A DNA stretch of 64,000 nucleotides from Schistocephalus solidus (GCA_017591395.1 WEDG01004086.1:59876-123875); one strand, 5' to 3'. Shown: positions 10,380 to 23,944, counted from the stretch's first letter. Program-made: numbers and translations. The notes: generated by a model from the letters alone, not told the origin.

Positions 10380-12370
10380 TTGAGTTGATCCATTGGAATC
10401 TGGCTAGCTGGAAACACTCAGAAACTAAGACGAATGGAATCTCCAGATGAGATTTATACTATTTTTAGCAAAAAATGCTTGTTTGACAGGTAGAAGTACA
10501 ACGGTAGATATCCATAAGCTACGTCTAATAGAATACTATGACAGTAACGACAAATTACGCCATGAAATGATCGGGCAAGAACTTTTCCTACTGAGTATTA
10601 TGCATACTACATCCTGACCGATGGGTCTACTGGCCCACTCGGCAGCTGAGTGCTCAATAACCTAAAAAAATTAGCCGGTTATGGTCTGCAGCCCGATGCC
10701 AAGACCAAAACTTCCTTCCCAGACAGGTGCGCAGCTTGCCTCCACCTGCGTGCATATCCTTCTGCGCTGAAGGTGTTTTCGTCTCCTTGCTGGCAATTGC
10801 GTCATTTTGTGGCAACGGAATTGACTGTTTGGCTAGATACCACAGTGTCCTTACATCGTAATCATGAGGGGATATTTATAGATGGTCTCCTTCTCGGCCA
10901 GATGTCCAAGCCTGCTCTTTGTACGCGTAATCGCAGTTGTGCACAAAAAATGCATAAAACACGCGAAACATCAAGAACAAACCGGCATCCCCCTTGTATT
11001 CGTCTCTGAAAGGCCAAATAAAGCAATCTTAAATATAAACGCCAAAAAAAGACTAAAGCGTACCTACGGAATAATTTTTTGGTCCAGAATTAATATCTTT
11101 AGGGAAAACTGCAAATTTAAAATGGTTTGAAGCTCGGGATACCAAGTTAAATGACACTGCAACATTTAAGATGCACGGAAGTGCATATAAACTAGTAAGT
11201 AGTTAAAAGTTGGGTCACCTATGCCAGAAGGACTGATAAATTCGCACTATATCAGACCAACAGTAGCGGGAATACGTTGACGAAATTCATGCTTTGTCAT
11301 TTTTTCGAGAACTATATTCCAGCGTCATTTCGGCATTGAAAAATAATTTTTCCTAATAATCAAACAGGGCATTCCAAGAAGGAAGGTTTTGCATGATTTG
11401 ACGCACCAACAGACACGTGGTCGTCGGTATTATGCTGCTGCACAATACAGTCGCGAGGGGTTCGACCTACTAACATATCACCCGGCATTCCACCACGGGC
11501 TTTATGGTCGCTACTTTAGCTTTGAGGAGATGAAAAGCTGAAATTCAAAAACCGGCATATTTACTATTATGATACTTTGGGAACGCTGGGAGAGCCCTTG
11601 ATGAGTCCAACCACTCGCATTGGTGTCATGCAGTGGAATAATACCGAGAAAACACGGTGTACTGGTGACTGCCTATTGGCATGTTATAAACTATTACGTG
11701 ATTATCTCGCGGAAGACGATAGACGTCAGCCTAAATATTCCTGGCATCTTTCAAACTGAGCCTAAACAGCTTCATTTCGACTGATTTACTCCCACTTAGA
11801 ACGTTGATTTCTGAAAAGGAAGAAGATGTTTTTTTTCAAAATTCCACCGTTGACCATATGGCAGAAAGCCAGTTGTTTTATTTGAGTTCGTGGCGGGAGG
11901 TTTCTGCGGTCTAGGGGGTGGTGAGGTTAAAAGGCAATTTTCAGCGTTGATTGGTATGCAGAAGCCTCGGGTGTAAATGTGAACTGTTCACTCAGACAGC
12001 ATCGTATCTGCACGTTTATTAGTGCTATATATGCAGTATAAAACATGGTCCGCATCCACCGTGAATTTTTACACGTCTTATATGACGCATTCCAACTAAC
12101 GTAGGTAAAATTTCGATTTCACCTAAACAGAAAGTATACAAAGTGTAGTTTGGAAATCCCAAGCGCAAAGGCAACTATATTTCCGGTTCCAAAATTATCT
12201 GTGAATCCAAAAAGATCATTCAAACTGAAATATACCCATTCTTCAACTGAAAAAATGTAACCCAAAACTCTCTGGAATTTAGTGCGGTCACCTGCATTTC
12301 AGGCGATTCCGATTCCCATGTCCTGATGGGAGAGCCTATAAGCAATAGGCTTTGTCCCAGAACGAAACCT
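10380..12370. other. Intergenic, no confident feature
   Basis: One 119-codon open frame (10650-11009, plus) ends 6 bp before an AATAAA at 11016, so a terminal exon is possible. Its translation is unrecognised and it lacks a clear acceptor. Nothing else seen. Confidence 0.3.
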
Positions 12371-12379
12371 CTGCATTTG

Positions 12380-12665
12380 GTCTATCAAATATGTTGCAAT
12401 GATGAAGACTGCAACTACGTCGGGGACACTGGTCGAAAATTGAAGACCCGCTTAAATCAGCACAGATAAGCGGCTCGGAGGCTTGATCCAAGCTCACAGC
12501 TTGCAACCAATATTGGAGAAACTGGCTATACTTTTTACATGGAAGGAACGACCATCTTAGGCCGAGGCGCCACAAAAACCGGAATTACTGACGCTCGAAG
12601 CATGGTATTCAGATACCAACTCTATCAACAGGCATCTAGACCTTCCTGCGACCTAGAAGGTCCTG
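12380..12665 (+). pseudogene. Penelope-like element, GIY-YIG endonuclease relic
   Basis: Translation starts VYQICC then DCNYVGDTGRKLKTRLNQH, which fits the GIY-YIG domain of Penelope-like elements (YVG half-motif, then the Arg of GRxLxxR). It continues DPSSQLATN and, after a frame change, LTLEAWYSDTNSINRH with LDLPAT, the usual C-terminal end of that domain. One in-frame stop (near 12467) and at least one frameshift. The RT that should precede it is not visible. Element relic, not a host nuclease. Confidence 0.65.
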
Positions 12666-12679
12666 CGTTATTACATCCA

Positions 12680-14300
12680 TAAGAACCAGCAACAGATGCT
12701 TAAACCGAACTTTGGAGCTCTGAGCGCAGACGGCCATGTGACGAACACACCGGAAGAGGAGGCAGAATTACAAGAATTCTCCACCGAGGTGACGATGAGC
12801 AACGCCAGCGGTCGTCAAGCCACACAAACAACCATCCGACGGATGCGGCAGCAAAAGAGAAAAACAATCGATTAGATCAAGGCTGATCAGTTTGGCCGGC
12901 TATTCAAAAAGTATGACCAATATTTAGCAGTCAACGCTTTGAAAATGGTGAGCCAGGCAAGCTCTCCGAAATGTCAATTAGAACAGAAACCTGTTCCGGT
13001 GAGCGATTTAAATTTCTCATATATAAGCAATCCCTTCCTGAGGGGTGGAAATGAAATAGAGGTTTTATTGATTTTTTATTGTAGACTTCGTTTGGTGACT
13101 TAAATCAGACCAGGGTGTCCGATCTGCCTCTCCAACGGCTGTAACTATTTTGCATAAATTTGAGTTACGCTGTGCGAGAGTATGCAACGCTGGTTCTATG
13201 CCAGCAGTTCAAGCCCTGCTTCCGAGCCCATCTGCAGGCCTGATAGTCAAACCTGACGGATTTTAGTATAGAGAGGGGGGGGGAGGTCAATGCTTCGAAG
13301 GTCATAAAAGCTGTACCACTGTCAAATTATACCGAGAAGCAGTCAGACTTGCTTGTATGACCCCTCCCCCACGACAGGACACGGAAATACGAACATCCTC
13401 CAAGTACCACAAGTGGCCTTACACGAAGTTCCAAAAATGATAAATCTTCCTGTGCCCCAATCGTAACAATAAACCTCACCGTAAGCCTAACAGCAACCTA
13501 ACCTCAACCCCAAGTTCCTTGGAATGTAGCAGAAAGCCACCTGCGTTAGGGTGGTTCTTGTTCCCATATCCTATCGAGAGGCAATACAGGCATTCACTAC
13601 CAAATATATCTGACCTTATAGACGCATCAAAAATAAGTGGTAAAATTCTATACTACTTAAGTAGTTATTTTATTGAGTGTATTTTTTGCAGGTTGCCCAA
13701 AAAACTCATTGAAAAATCGAGATCCTTTCGTGTCTGAAATAAATTGGGATCATGCTACACGATATTTAATACTGTTAACTCACATAAGTACTCCTTCCAA
13801 ATCGAAAATGCGTTTGAAAATTTTTGTTTAACTTTCATGAGATGGGCTCTCTACTGCACATGTGAACACTTTCCTGATTGCCGTGTTCTCTGTAGACTGC
13901 CGGAATGGCGCACTTCAAAATAAATGGTTACATAAGATAGTCAAGTGAGACTGACAACAAGGGACTTTCGGACAAGGGAAGCTTCTGTACGGTGGTGGGA
14001 AAAAGAATTTCGGGGGTTTCTGCAAACTTCCTTATGGCCCATATGAAAAGCAAATTAGATAGTTTAAAAATTCTCGTGTCAGAAACGAAATGAAATGTAA
14101 ACCGAAATCCTAAGATGTGATTTTCATTTAGTAATGTTTTGTCTTGCAGCATAATCCTCAGATGTTTAAGTCGCGACAAGGTGCTAACCTTTGAACGATT
14201 TTCTTTTTGGTCAACCGAAAGGACTACACCCTGCTAATAAAAAATACTCAGCGAGTAGGAATTTTTCCCATTGGTTTTCGCTGCTTTTATAACTAAAAAA
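12680..14300. other. Intergenic, no confident feature
   Basis: No recognised exon. A short G run near 13270 and minor AT-rich tracts only. Confidence 0.4.
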
Positions 14301-14329
14301 ATATATATATATAAAATATATATATATAT
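14301..14329. repeat. (AT)n microsatellite
   Basis: Two AT runs separated by AAA. It abuts the 5' edge of the second D repeat copy. Confidence 0.85.
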
Positions 14330-14472
14330 GCCCTGCAGTGTGTCCGGGAGATAACCCTTTGTCCAACGTCCATTTATATGTCAGCCTTTTTAATTCACAG
14401 TGTCACTGACATCAATAGGGAGCTCAAAGGCTTCGCCTATATTTCCCTTAATAAAACTGAACTGAACTGAAT
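14329..14472 (+). repeat. Repeat D, copy 2
   Basis: Near-identical to 4207-4357, including 'agctcaaaggcttcgcctat' and the tail of CTGAA repeats. The clean 5' boundary at an AT microsatellite and the tandem tail are consistent with a 5'-truncated LINE insertion. Confidence 0.65.
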
Positions 14473-15987
14473 ATCATAAAAGGTATGCACATTCCTTTGC
14501 TGGAAAATTACATCTTCTTCAAATTTAATACTAGAAAAGAGGGTCTCTTTCGGTTTAAAAAACTGTTTAATTTCGGAATGCTTTTGAACCTGACTTGCTG
14601 TATTACCTGTATTCAGGGTTTCCAAACTAAAAGTTATAGTTTTTCCATTTAAGGAAAATCCTAAACACAGATGTACAAGCAGCAGCATTAAATAGAAAGA
14701 TTCGGTGCTTTATGAATGATCAATTCACAATTCTGAAAACTCTCATAAATGGAAAAATTTCAATACCAAAAGATACTCTCTCTTCAAGTAGAACATTTAA
14801 TGAAGACGTGCGTTTCTACGAAATGAAGACAAGAAAGAATATTTTTGCTTTTTTTCTATAAAATCTCGTAAATGTGTATTTGCTATTACGAAGAGTTGCA
14901 TGAGACCCTATTAAAGTATACGGTTGAACTGGAACATGTTGTGTACTTGACAAGCAACATTTATAAATCAATGAACATGATTCTTTATGAATGCACATTG
15001 CACAATCTTAAAATGTCTCTGAATAAGAAACATTAAAAACGGAAATCTACCTTCTATGCCAGTACAAGGTTGAAGAATGCGTTATTTTGCTCAAACTTAC
15101 TTTCAAGCGTTGTTTCGATGAAATATACTTGAGTTTATAAAGGAACAGAAAATAAACGGGAACAAATCATATGACGCAAGTATTGAATTTACGAATACAA
15201 TTTTGGCAAGTGCCCGAAAAAGGCTCGTTCAATTGCCAACATGACAGAAATATCTGAAGATTCTGCTGCAGGATAATTAATAACACTACCATGCTTAAGT
15301 AATATGCTATAATCGCAAACAGCTTTAAAAATCATCATTCATATTTCCTGAGATAGCACTGCTACCAGACTTTGACTGGTCGTCTGCAGCCTTCTTGCAA
15401 TCCTTGGCCATTATGAAAGACGAAACTAAACGTGCACACCAAAAGCAACGCAGCTTTTGTGTTTCGTTTGCAAAGTACATTCTCTTTTAAAGGCTTGAGA
15501 GTGCTGCGGGTCATTCCGGAGAGTCTTCTTCTTCTCAGTGACTCCACAAACAAGTGAACACCTTTCGCCTGGTGTCCCTAGTCTTCAGAACCAATTCCTA
15601 TGCCCTCTTTCTCACAGTTCAAAACGCAACTAAAGTGTGGCTCTAATGGTAAATATACAGTGCGCGACGCGACTTATGAAATATTATGACCGAAATCTGA
15701 AGGAATACCAGTGAGTATAATGGCTTCCTTATTTTTTAGATTCCGTTGAAAAATAAAGAATTTTCCGTGGAGTATTTTGTGTAAAGTCACTTTAGTACAG
15801 CGGGGTACATCCGCTTGACAAAATTGTCTGACAGGAATTTCTCGCATGCAACCCATCTTTGAGAATTTTGTTACTGTACCCAGACCGAACTGTCTACCAA
15901 GTCACGTGACCCAAAGCCACTTGTTCCTGTTCATTACTAAACAGGCACCAACAGTGCGAGTCCGTTTCCAGACAGCTGGGAAACTTG

Positions 15988-16044
15988 CATCAAACTGCGG
16001 CTTAACCATCAAACTGCGGCTTAACCATCAAACTGCGGCTTAAC
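15988..16044 (+). repeat. 19-bp tandem repeat, three perfect units
   Basis: Unit 'catcaaactgcggcttaac' occurs three times head to tail without a mismatch, then breaks off after 'catca'. Perfect copies imply recent or unstable expansion. Confidence 0.9.
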
Positions 16045-17334
16045 CATCAGTCCTCTTTCTGCTAGTAATTTTTACTCATTACTGCGGACAGCTACGGATT
16101 AGCCCGTTCACAGTGCCTGGCGTCGTTAACATGACGGGATATATTTGGACGGCTCCTTCGCCAACGCAGCCATGGGGCCTGCAGAAACTCCGAAAAAATC
16201 CCGAACAATTAAACATCCATTTCCGATGCACACCTGCAAGGTCAAATTAACAAAAGAACTGCTCCTGCTGGTAAATTAAAAGAAAAATCAATCTAGGTTA
16301 TTACTTCTTCGCCTGGAAATAATATTTAATTGAGCACAGGAATAGGAACTCCCCGAAAGACAGGTGGACTTGCGTTAAAACCCAGGGCTGTACTTGTTCA
16401 CATTTCCCCCCTAACACTAATTCTAACCCTCCCCATCTCCTTAACCTCTTTGACTCTAGCGTGAGGCCAGATGCCTGATAAATCGCAACGGAAATTTTTA
16501 AGGACTATTTGTAAGGACAATGGATGTAGCCATTTTTCCTTATTAGATTCCGCTTAAGCGTAAAAATTTTATTTTCTAGACAGGAATGTTTATCAAATGC
16601 ATTTTACCAATGAAAGTCGAGATCTATTTGAGTAAAACCGGCGTTTCCTTTGATCAGCATATTTTCCAATTCTTCTGCTTATTGCGAACCAGTGTCACAT
16701 GTTTACGCACATTTTTCCTACGGAAAAGCAGAAACAGAAGCAAGAAAAACTTCTTTCAGCTTCCTTCAACGACAGCAAAACCTGGCTTTCTATCCACAAA
16801 AATCTTGAAAGCCTAGGTTTAAAAAGAAGAATTCTTTCCTGGAACCAAGAAGCAGATTTAGTTTCAAAAATTTGACTTTGCAATTTGGTAGTGGCTTGTG
16901 CAACAAAACGCAGTAATAAGGTTGGCTGGCAATATTTACTTTCAACACACTGAAAGTTGCAACGTATACGGGTTGTGATCACAGCATGCTGCCAATTTTC
17001 CGTACCCGGGCGTACGATAAAGATGTTCAAACGGGCTCGTCTATCTTTGATCCTGAACGCCTACAGGCATTAGCTCTAAAAGAACAGCCACATGTTTCGT
17101 TAGTAATCATCTCTTATATTAAAAAGGTTAATCCGTGTAAAATATTAATGGTATGCTTGCCTGCCTAGAGGACCAGAACGATCTCCAGAAATGCAAGATG
17201 ACTTTCTTTGTCGGAAACCTAATAAGGATCATTGCATGGCATGTGAGCACCTATCGATGTTCCCCCTGGGCATAGTTAAGAAAACACAAGAGAAGTTGGC
17301 CTTTCGCTGCAAGAGGCAGCAGCTATGCCATTCA

Positions 17335-17368
17335 GAGAAGAAGAAGAAGAAGAAGAAGAAGAAGAAGA
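17335..17368 (+). repeat. (AAG)n microsatellite
   Basis: About eleven AAG units. They create poly-Glu/poly-Lys frames on one strand and poly-Phe on the other; these are not genes. Confidence 0.9.
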
Positions 17369-18829
17369 GGTGATCACTAGAATGAAAAAAGTCCAGGAGG
17401 AAACACGGCGGAAAAAGTTGATGCCTGACGGTTTGGATGGCCATCAACTTTGCTGGTCTGTCGATCTCGTGGTAAACAATGAACACGCCCTGAACAGCAG
17501 TGGCCGTGGACATACCAGACAGCAATAATCCTCAACGTTGAATGGATAATCTAATGTTACAGGATAGTGCTCCTGTTTGCCGATCAACAGGCGTTGGTTC
17601 TAATAACTTATATACGAATAAAGTCAACTTTTTTAGACAAAAAAATACACAAATGAAATGTTTGCAGGTATGACTGACTGACTAAGTAGTCAAAAAAATG
17701 AAAAGGATCAGCCAAACCAAGTGCTAATATTTTGTGGCTCTGATTAATTTTCACTTTGTTTCCTCTTTGATGCCTTCAACCTTAACAATATGAATTGCAA
17801 AATACAAATACAGTTCCCTCTCAGCTTCTATGTAATAATTGACAAACTCGATTTTTCCCTTTTTTCAGCCGTTGTTTCTATAATGCTACAGATATATGGG
17901 AGCATCGAATGAGCAATTTATGTGTTGCATGGATGCTCTCGAGATTTTAATGCCATTTATTCAGACAACCCATTTACTATAATTGTTCCTGTTAGGGAAA
18001 AGTAAGCTAACAGCGACTTTTAAACACACAATCACACATTTCTATTTTGACCTTCGGAAGCAGTCGTTAGTAACCGAAAACAAGCCCAATTAAGTATTTT
18101 AGTTTTTCTGAAACACATCCTCTCCAGAGGTAGTAATAAACGGAACATTTTGTGAGGTTTCTTGGACTGATTCGCTGTCAGGCCACAGGATAAAAGTATT
18201 AGTGTTTTTGTTTGTTAAAACCTTTATTCAAATTTCCCAAGTATAGTAACGGGTATATACAACACAAAACCATCATCCTGACTAGCAGAATACAAGGAAT
18301 TGTTTCGTCGGCTCCTTTTCCACTATCAGTACGAGACCAGCCGAATTTTTGAACTCATCCTCTTACTGATTGATTATCCTCTGCTTTCGAACTGCTACAG
18401 TCTGTAAGTTAAATTCGTCAGAGGGTTTTAATTGCTTCTATGTCAATGATTTTCCCCTTCCCCGGTGTGCTCAACATTGTGGTCTGCTCAACTTTCTCTA
18501 AACAGTCTTCAAATTTAAAAAAAGAGCTTTGATGCAACAACATATGAATGAAGTCTAGTGTTGTTTATAATTTTTCGGAGAACGGTTAGGGAACACGTGG
18601 TTAAATTATTAACCGGCATGCAATTAATTGATTAAAATTTGATGCCTCTTAGGTATCCGATGAGAGAAACTTGTGCTCTTTGTCTCTGCCGTCACTATGA
18701 ACTGCCTGCGAGATGTTGCGATGTTTTAAACTGCATTCCCCACGTGCAGTGGCCATTCTATTTCTAAAGTGTGCTCAAGGTAAAAAAAAAACAACTGACG
18801 AACACATACGTGATTTACTCATATATATA

Positions 18830-20760
18830 CAGGACTGGTTTGACGAATATGACGCCGAAATCAGCAAATTACTCACGGAGAAGAATGGACTACACAAAGC
18901 CTACATGGACATTCGGACTGACGCCATCAAAACAGCCTTCTTCAGATACCGGTGCCTTATACAGCAACGGCCGCGGTAGATGCAGGGATGCCTGGATGAT
19001 CCGAAGGGTTGAGGAAATCCAGGGGTATGCGGACCGCAATGAAATGAAAAACTTTTTCAAAGCCATCAAGGCCATCTACGGCCCTTGTATCAAGGGGTCC
19101 GCACCGCTGCTCAGCTCTGACAGCACAACACTGCTGACAGAGAAATCGCAAATTCTGAAGCGCTGGGCCGAGCACTTCAAAAATGTCCTTAATTGCTCAT
19201 CAGCCATCTCCGATGCTGCCATTGACCGGCTCCCTCAAGTGGACACGAACAATGACCTGGATCTGCCGCATTCCCTACCAGAAACCATCCGGGCCGTGCA
19301 GCAGATTTCCAGCGGTAAAGCACCGGGATCCGACGCAATCCCACCGGAAGTCTACAAGCACGGTGGGCCCCGGCTGATGGCAGAACTCACAACACTCTTC
19401 CAGGAGATGTGGCACCAAAGACAAGTTCCTCAGGATTTCAAAGACGCGACTATCGTCCATCTCTACAAGTGGAAGGGGAACCGGCAACTCTGTGATACTC
19501 ACAGAGGCATCTCGTTGCTCAACATCGCCGGGAAGATCTTCGCCCGTATCCTTCTCAATCGTCTTAACGGTCACCTAGAGAAGGGCCTGCTCCCAGAAAG
19601 CCAATGTGGCTTCCGCCGACACCGCGGAACAACCGATATGATCTTTGCCGCCCACCAGCTACAAGAGAAGTGTCAGGAGATGCGAACTCACCTATACACT
19701 ACCTTCGTGGATCTAACGAAAGCCTTTGACACGGTGAATCGTGACGGACTGTGGAAAGTCATGCAGAAATTTCGGCTGTCCTGAGCCGTTCACGCACATG
19801 GTGCGTCAGCTTCATGACGGGATGACGGCGCGCGTCACTGACAACGGGACGGTATCCGAAATATTCGCAGTGACGAACGGAGTGAAGCAGGGCTGCGTAC
19901 TGGCCCCCACCCTCTTCAGTCTCATGTTCTCGGCTATGCTGATGGACGCCTACCGTGATGAGCAGCCTGGTATCCGCATCGCCTACAGAACTGACGGGCA
20001 CCTTCTCAACAGTCGGCGTATGCAGGCTCCAACGCGCGTGTCTACGACTACAGTCCATGACTTGCTCTTCGCGGACGACTGCGCCCTTAACACCGTGACG
20101 GAGGAGGACATGCAAAGGAGCATGGACCTCTTCGCCGAAGGCTGCGCCGATTTCGGATTAACAATCAGTACAGCCAAAACGGTTGTCATGCACCAGCCGC
20201 CACCCAGCGCGGAATACAATGCTCCTCGAATCAATGTCAACGGTGCTCAACTCAAAAACGTGGAGACCTTCGCTTATCTAGGAAGCACGATGTCGCGCAA
20301 CACGAGAATCGATGACGAGGTTGCCCAACGGATCTCCAAAGCTAGTCAGGCCTTCGGTCGGCTGCAGGCCTCCGTGTGAAATCGCCACGGTATTCACCTG
20401 AACACCAAACTGAAGATGTACAACGCCGTCGTCTTGACGACACTCCTTTACGGAGCGGAAACCTGGACCGTCTACTCGAACCAAGCCAGGAAGCTAAAAC
20501 ACTTTTTCATCTCAGCTGCCTCCGCAGAATACTGAAGCTGAGATGGCAAGACAGGATCCCGGACACGGAAGTCCTGAAGCGGACTGGAATCATCAGCATC
20601 CATGCCATGCTGAGGCAAGTACAACTGCGATGGAGCGGCCACCTGGTAAGAATGGACGACGAGTGACTACCCAAACGACTTTTTCTACGGAGATGTCGCT
20701 ACGGGTTCTCGCCGGCCTGGAGGTCAAAACGACGCTACAAGGACACTTTTGAAGAAATTG
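18830..20760 (+). pseudogene. Reverse transcriptase of LINE copy B
   Basis: Frame 1 of the protein runs to 19784 and holds ISSGKAPGSDAIPPEVYKHG, DFKDATIVHLYK, RGISLLNIAGKIFARIL, SQCGFRRHRGTTDMIF and motif A VDLTKAFDTVN (near 19705-19740). A one-base insertion near 19773 moves the frame. The next part (19741-20379) holds motif B NGVKQGCVLAPTLFSLMF and motif C LLFADDCALN (near 20060-20090). TGA replaces a Trp codon at 20377, extra T's near 20505 shift the frame again, and TGA replaces an Arg codon at 20664. The catalytic Asp pair is intact, so decay is recent. It copies element RNA at a nicked target. Confidence 0.85.
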
Positions 20761-20833
20761 CTGAAGCAATCCGCAAATCAACTCGGCGACCTGGGAGGAC
20801 CTCGCCCAGGGTAGACTGGCATGGAGAAGATCA

Positions 20834-21757
20834 GTGAAGACTGGTTCAGCAATCTATGAGGCCAACCGAATCACCGCCGCCAAGGCCAAAAGAGAGGCAC
20901 GAAAGTCACCAGCGCCCCGGACCAACACCGCCAATGCCCAGGCCCTGCCAACATGCCCGCGTTGTCAGCGCATCTTCCGCGCGAGAATCGGCCTGGTTGG
21001 ACATCTTCGGACGCAATGCACCAACAATCAGACAATTTCAATTTCTACGTCAAATTCTGCCAACCCTCCTTCTGACTCCCCCACCCTCACCCTCCCGGCA
21101 TCAATTCCATTACTCACACCATCATAGAGGCCACATCCATTTACTCATCGCCTGTTACCCCCACGATCGCAACCACCACCGCCTTCACTACCACCACCAC
21201 CACCATCAGCAATGGGGAATCTCTCCTAAGCTGTACTCAATGCAACCGCACATTCACCTCACGCATCGGCCTGGTCAGTCAATTGCGAATACATCGTACA
21301 GAGACCGGTGAGCCAGTGCCTGGAACACCATCACACAGCAGAGATCGTCGCCTCCACTGCCCTCACTGTACTCGCGCATTCACTCATCGCATGGGCCTAT
21401 TCGGTCACATGCGCATCCATGACAGCGGAATTCAACACAATGCCGACAACACCGATACACCATTCACACCCTCCGCTCCTGCCATTCTTAGCGCCCCTGC
21501 CACCCCCACTACCATGAATGACATCGCCCCAGCCTCTACCGATTTCTCCTGCCCACACTGCGCCCGCAACTTCAACTCACGCAGTGGCCTGGCCGGTCAC
21601 CTGTGAATCCATCGCACGGAGGCTGGTGAACCAGTGCCTGGGGCTCCGACATACAGTCGACGCGCCCGCCTTCACTGCCCTCACTGCTCCCGCACATTTA
21701 CACACCGCATGGGCCTATTAGGACACATGCGCCTCACTGACAACCTCCGGTAAACCA
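20834..21757 (+). pseudogene. Zinc-finger array of LINE copy B
   Basis: Five finger units on a Pro/Thr/Ser-rich background. Unit 1, CPRC-x12-H ending RTQC, is at about 20950-21015. Unit 2 (about 21235-21297) has its first His changed to Gln. Unit 3 (about 21357-21420) is intact as CPHC...HMRIH. Unit 4 (about 21549-21612) is CPHC but ends at a stop before the last His. Unit 5 (about 21678-21740) is CPHC with the last His replaced. Frames differ between units because of indels. Together with copy A it defines the ancestral layout RT, linker, five C2H2 fingers. Confidence 0.75.
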
Positions 21758-22389
21758 CCGGAGGCTCAGCTACATCAGTGCACACTACCTACACCAATAC
21801 ATCGACTACGCCCTCACAATCACCATTTACCAGAGTATATCACGGTTTCCTAGAAACCGTGGCTGGGAAGTCTGCCAATCTGACGCTTCCACCAGACCAC
21901 GCCGTTGGCTCAGTGTATGTGCTGTGTGTGTCGAGTGGCTGACCAGTGGACTGGGAGTCAGTGTAAATAAAGGAATACTAATTCCTTTCCCGGCACAAAA
22001 CCACTAATTTATAAAGCCTAATTTTTTGTACCAAGGGCCTTATCTCAGTTGCTTTGCGTATGGATGTAAGGAAATTACTCTGCTTGCGGTTATTTGGTAA
22101 ACAAACTTGAGGCAAGAAGATCCTGAAGTAAAATGCCACGAACTTTAATCAACGCTCTCCGCTACCTCCTGAAGTAACGGTCGGCAATGTGGCTCCAAAG
22201 AATATTTACCTTCAAGAAATATTTATATATGTCCACTGATGTTAACCATTAATTCCCCTTCACGGCCGCCGCTAGTGCTATCCCTAGGATTGGAATTCAG
22301 GATACAGTTGGGAGCTAGGTTTAGAGGTTACTGTTAGGGCTAGAGTCAATAGATAGCGTTAGAAGTTATGAGTAGGCATTCGATGGACG

Positions 22390-22640
22390 CTTTCCGATCG
22401 CTTACGGGACCTGCTCATCTTGTTCTGCCTTGGGGCTCACTCTTAAGCCCGCTAGTAGCCATACAGCGGTAAGTATCAACATTAGCGACAAAAAACAAGG
22501 GAGACTGGAATGACCATTTCTGGCTTGTTAGACATCATCAGCAAGCCATACCCAACTCCAGGTGATACACCTCCTGGATCTCGAACCCGCGGGGGTGAGT
22601 GTGACTGACTAATGACGGCTAATGGGCCATAGATTTATAC
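22390..22640 (-). repeat. tRNA-derived SINE, nearly complete body, plus a short opposite fragment
   Basis: Minus strand from 22592: B box (CGGGTTCGAG), core at 22547-22503 (CTGATGA, GAAA, CCAGTC), then the tail with 'gagccccaaggcagaac' and 'cgatcgg'. The A-box half is missing. At 22593-22640 a plus-strand piece ('gactgactaatgacggct') is a second, eroded copy. Confidence 0.65.
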
Positions 22641-22649
22641 AGAACTGTT

Positions 22650-23815
22650 TGGGGCTTGTTCTGCCTTCATTCAGCCCATCAAAACCCTGACTACCAGCTG
22701 AGACTGGCTGCACAAATAGGCGCACGCACAAAGTGCAGCTGATCCACAGATTTTGGGGCTGATCAATATATCAGCATGTACATCCTCACTGCTTCTGCTA
22801 CGTTAGTCTGGCTGAGTTTTGCATCACAGGTGATTACCTCTGCATTAACACTGTAAACCATTCGGATTTTGTTCGCTTTGGGAGACAGTGGATCGGCGTG
22901 TTTCCAGTCCTATGTGCCCACGCACACTTACGAGCTTTCTGTAATCTCACAATGCACGTGACTCGTGCGTTACTGAACCCAATCAACAGGTCGAAGCCCA
23001 TTTTAACCCTCGGATGCGTGGCGGGTAAGTATTCCAAGAGTGTAAGCAGGGGAACGGTGGCACGCTTACATGGGTTTACATTTCCCAATAGCTGAAAGCC
23101 GAGTAATTTGTCAACTAGACCATTGCTTGGAAAAGTTACTAGTCAAAAGGAATGCCGATTGGCTCGACACTCATTCAAAAAACAATATTTTAAAGCTCAC
23201 AGACGCTGGATAGCTTTGGCTTCATACGAAACCCCAGAAATCCATGCGGGGTTGTGCTAAATTCAAGGAAATTGAGGGTATGTTTAAAGTTAGGAGTAAG
23301 GTTTACGTGAAGTTAGGGTTTGAACACGGCTATAGGTGCACTTTTGGGAATTCAGAAACCTGCATTTTTAGTGCATGCCTATTCCATTTTCTTGTAAAAA
23401 GTTTATTACGGTGCGCTCACTTAATCTTTTACCGTTTAAATCCTTAAGCAAAACACTATGGATCACATATGCTTTCATTTGTTAGCAAAAATGCATGCAA
23501 TGCACCTCTTCGAGGCCTAGCGACTAGTATTACAGCTGAATACGAACTTACAGAGTGCATGTGCATTTCTGTCCACATTAATGCGTTCGTAAACTCTTAA
23601 TGTAAAGTACAATACCTTCTGCCGTGTGACGCAACCCCCGAATAGACTCTCTTCCCCGAAATTAATGCAAGCATGCACCTTAATGGTGCATTTGTCACTT
23701 CACAAGCGCGTGCGTGACGTGTGTTCACTGAAAAGACAAACAGTGACTTCAAACCCCTTAAGTCAGGAACTGCAGGCGAACTTTAGACAATGGGGTACCG
23801 ATAAAGACAAGCGCT
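22650..23815. other. Intergenic, no confident feature
   Basis: Nothing recognised on either strand. Confidence 0.4.
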
Positions 23816-23820
23816 ACCGT

Positions 23821-23880
23821 CGTGAATGGCCGTTTCTCGCTTATTAGTCATCATCAGCCACTCATAACCAAGCCCAGGTA
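23821..23880 (-). repeat. SINE core fragment
   Basis: Minus strand: GTGG-CTGATGA...GCGA-GAAAC...GGCCATTC. Core residues are kept but stem I has decayed. Confidence 0.55.
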
Positions 23881-23944
23881 TGGGTGCCACTCTAGGAAAA
23901 TTGAAATTAATTGTTTTATTTGGTGTTCTTATGAAATTATTAAC

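Larger units (their letters stand above)
14475..18820. other. Long intergenic stretch
   Basis: No recognised coding exon. Contains a 19-bp tandem repeat (15988) and an (AAG)n tract (17335). Open frames here are short or low-complexity. Confidence 0.4.
18828..21961 (+). mobile_element. Zinc-finger non-LTR retrotransposon (LINE copy B), 5'-truncated
   Basis: Homology to the antisense copy C starts at 'aggactggtttgacg' near 18828; the endonuclease is missing, as expected for 5' truncation during target-primed reverse transcription. It then runs through the RT palm, the post-palm block, the zinc fingers and the palindrome at 21841-21861, ending about 120 bp into R-like sequence. All three RT catalytic motifs are intact at residue level, but frameshifts and stops disable the protein. 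Confidence 0.85.

Noticed and set aside
17325..17528. Poly-Glu and poly-Phe open frames
   Set aside because: Produced by the (AAG)n microsatellite.
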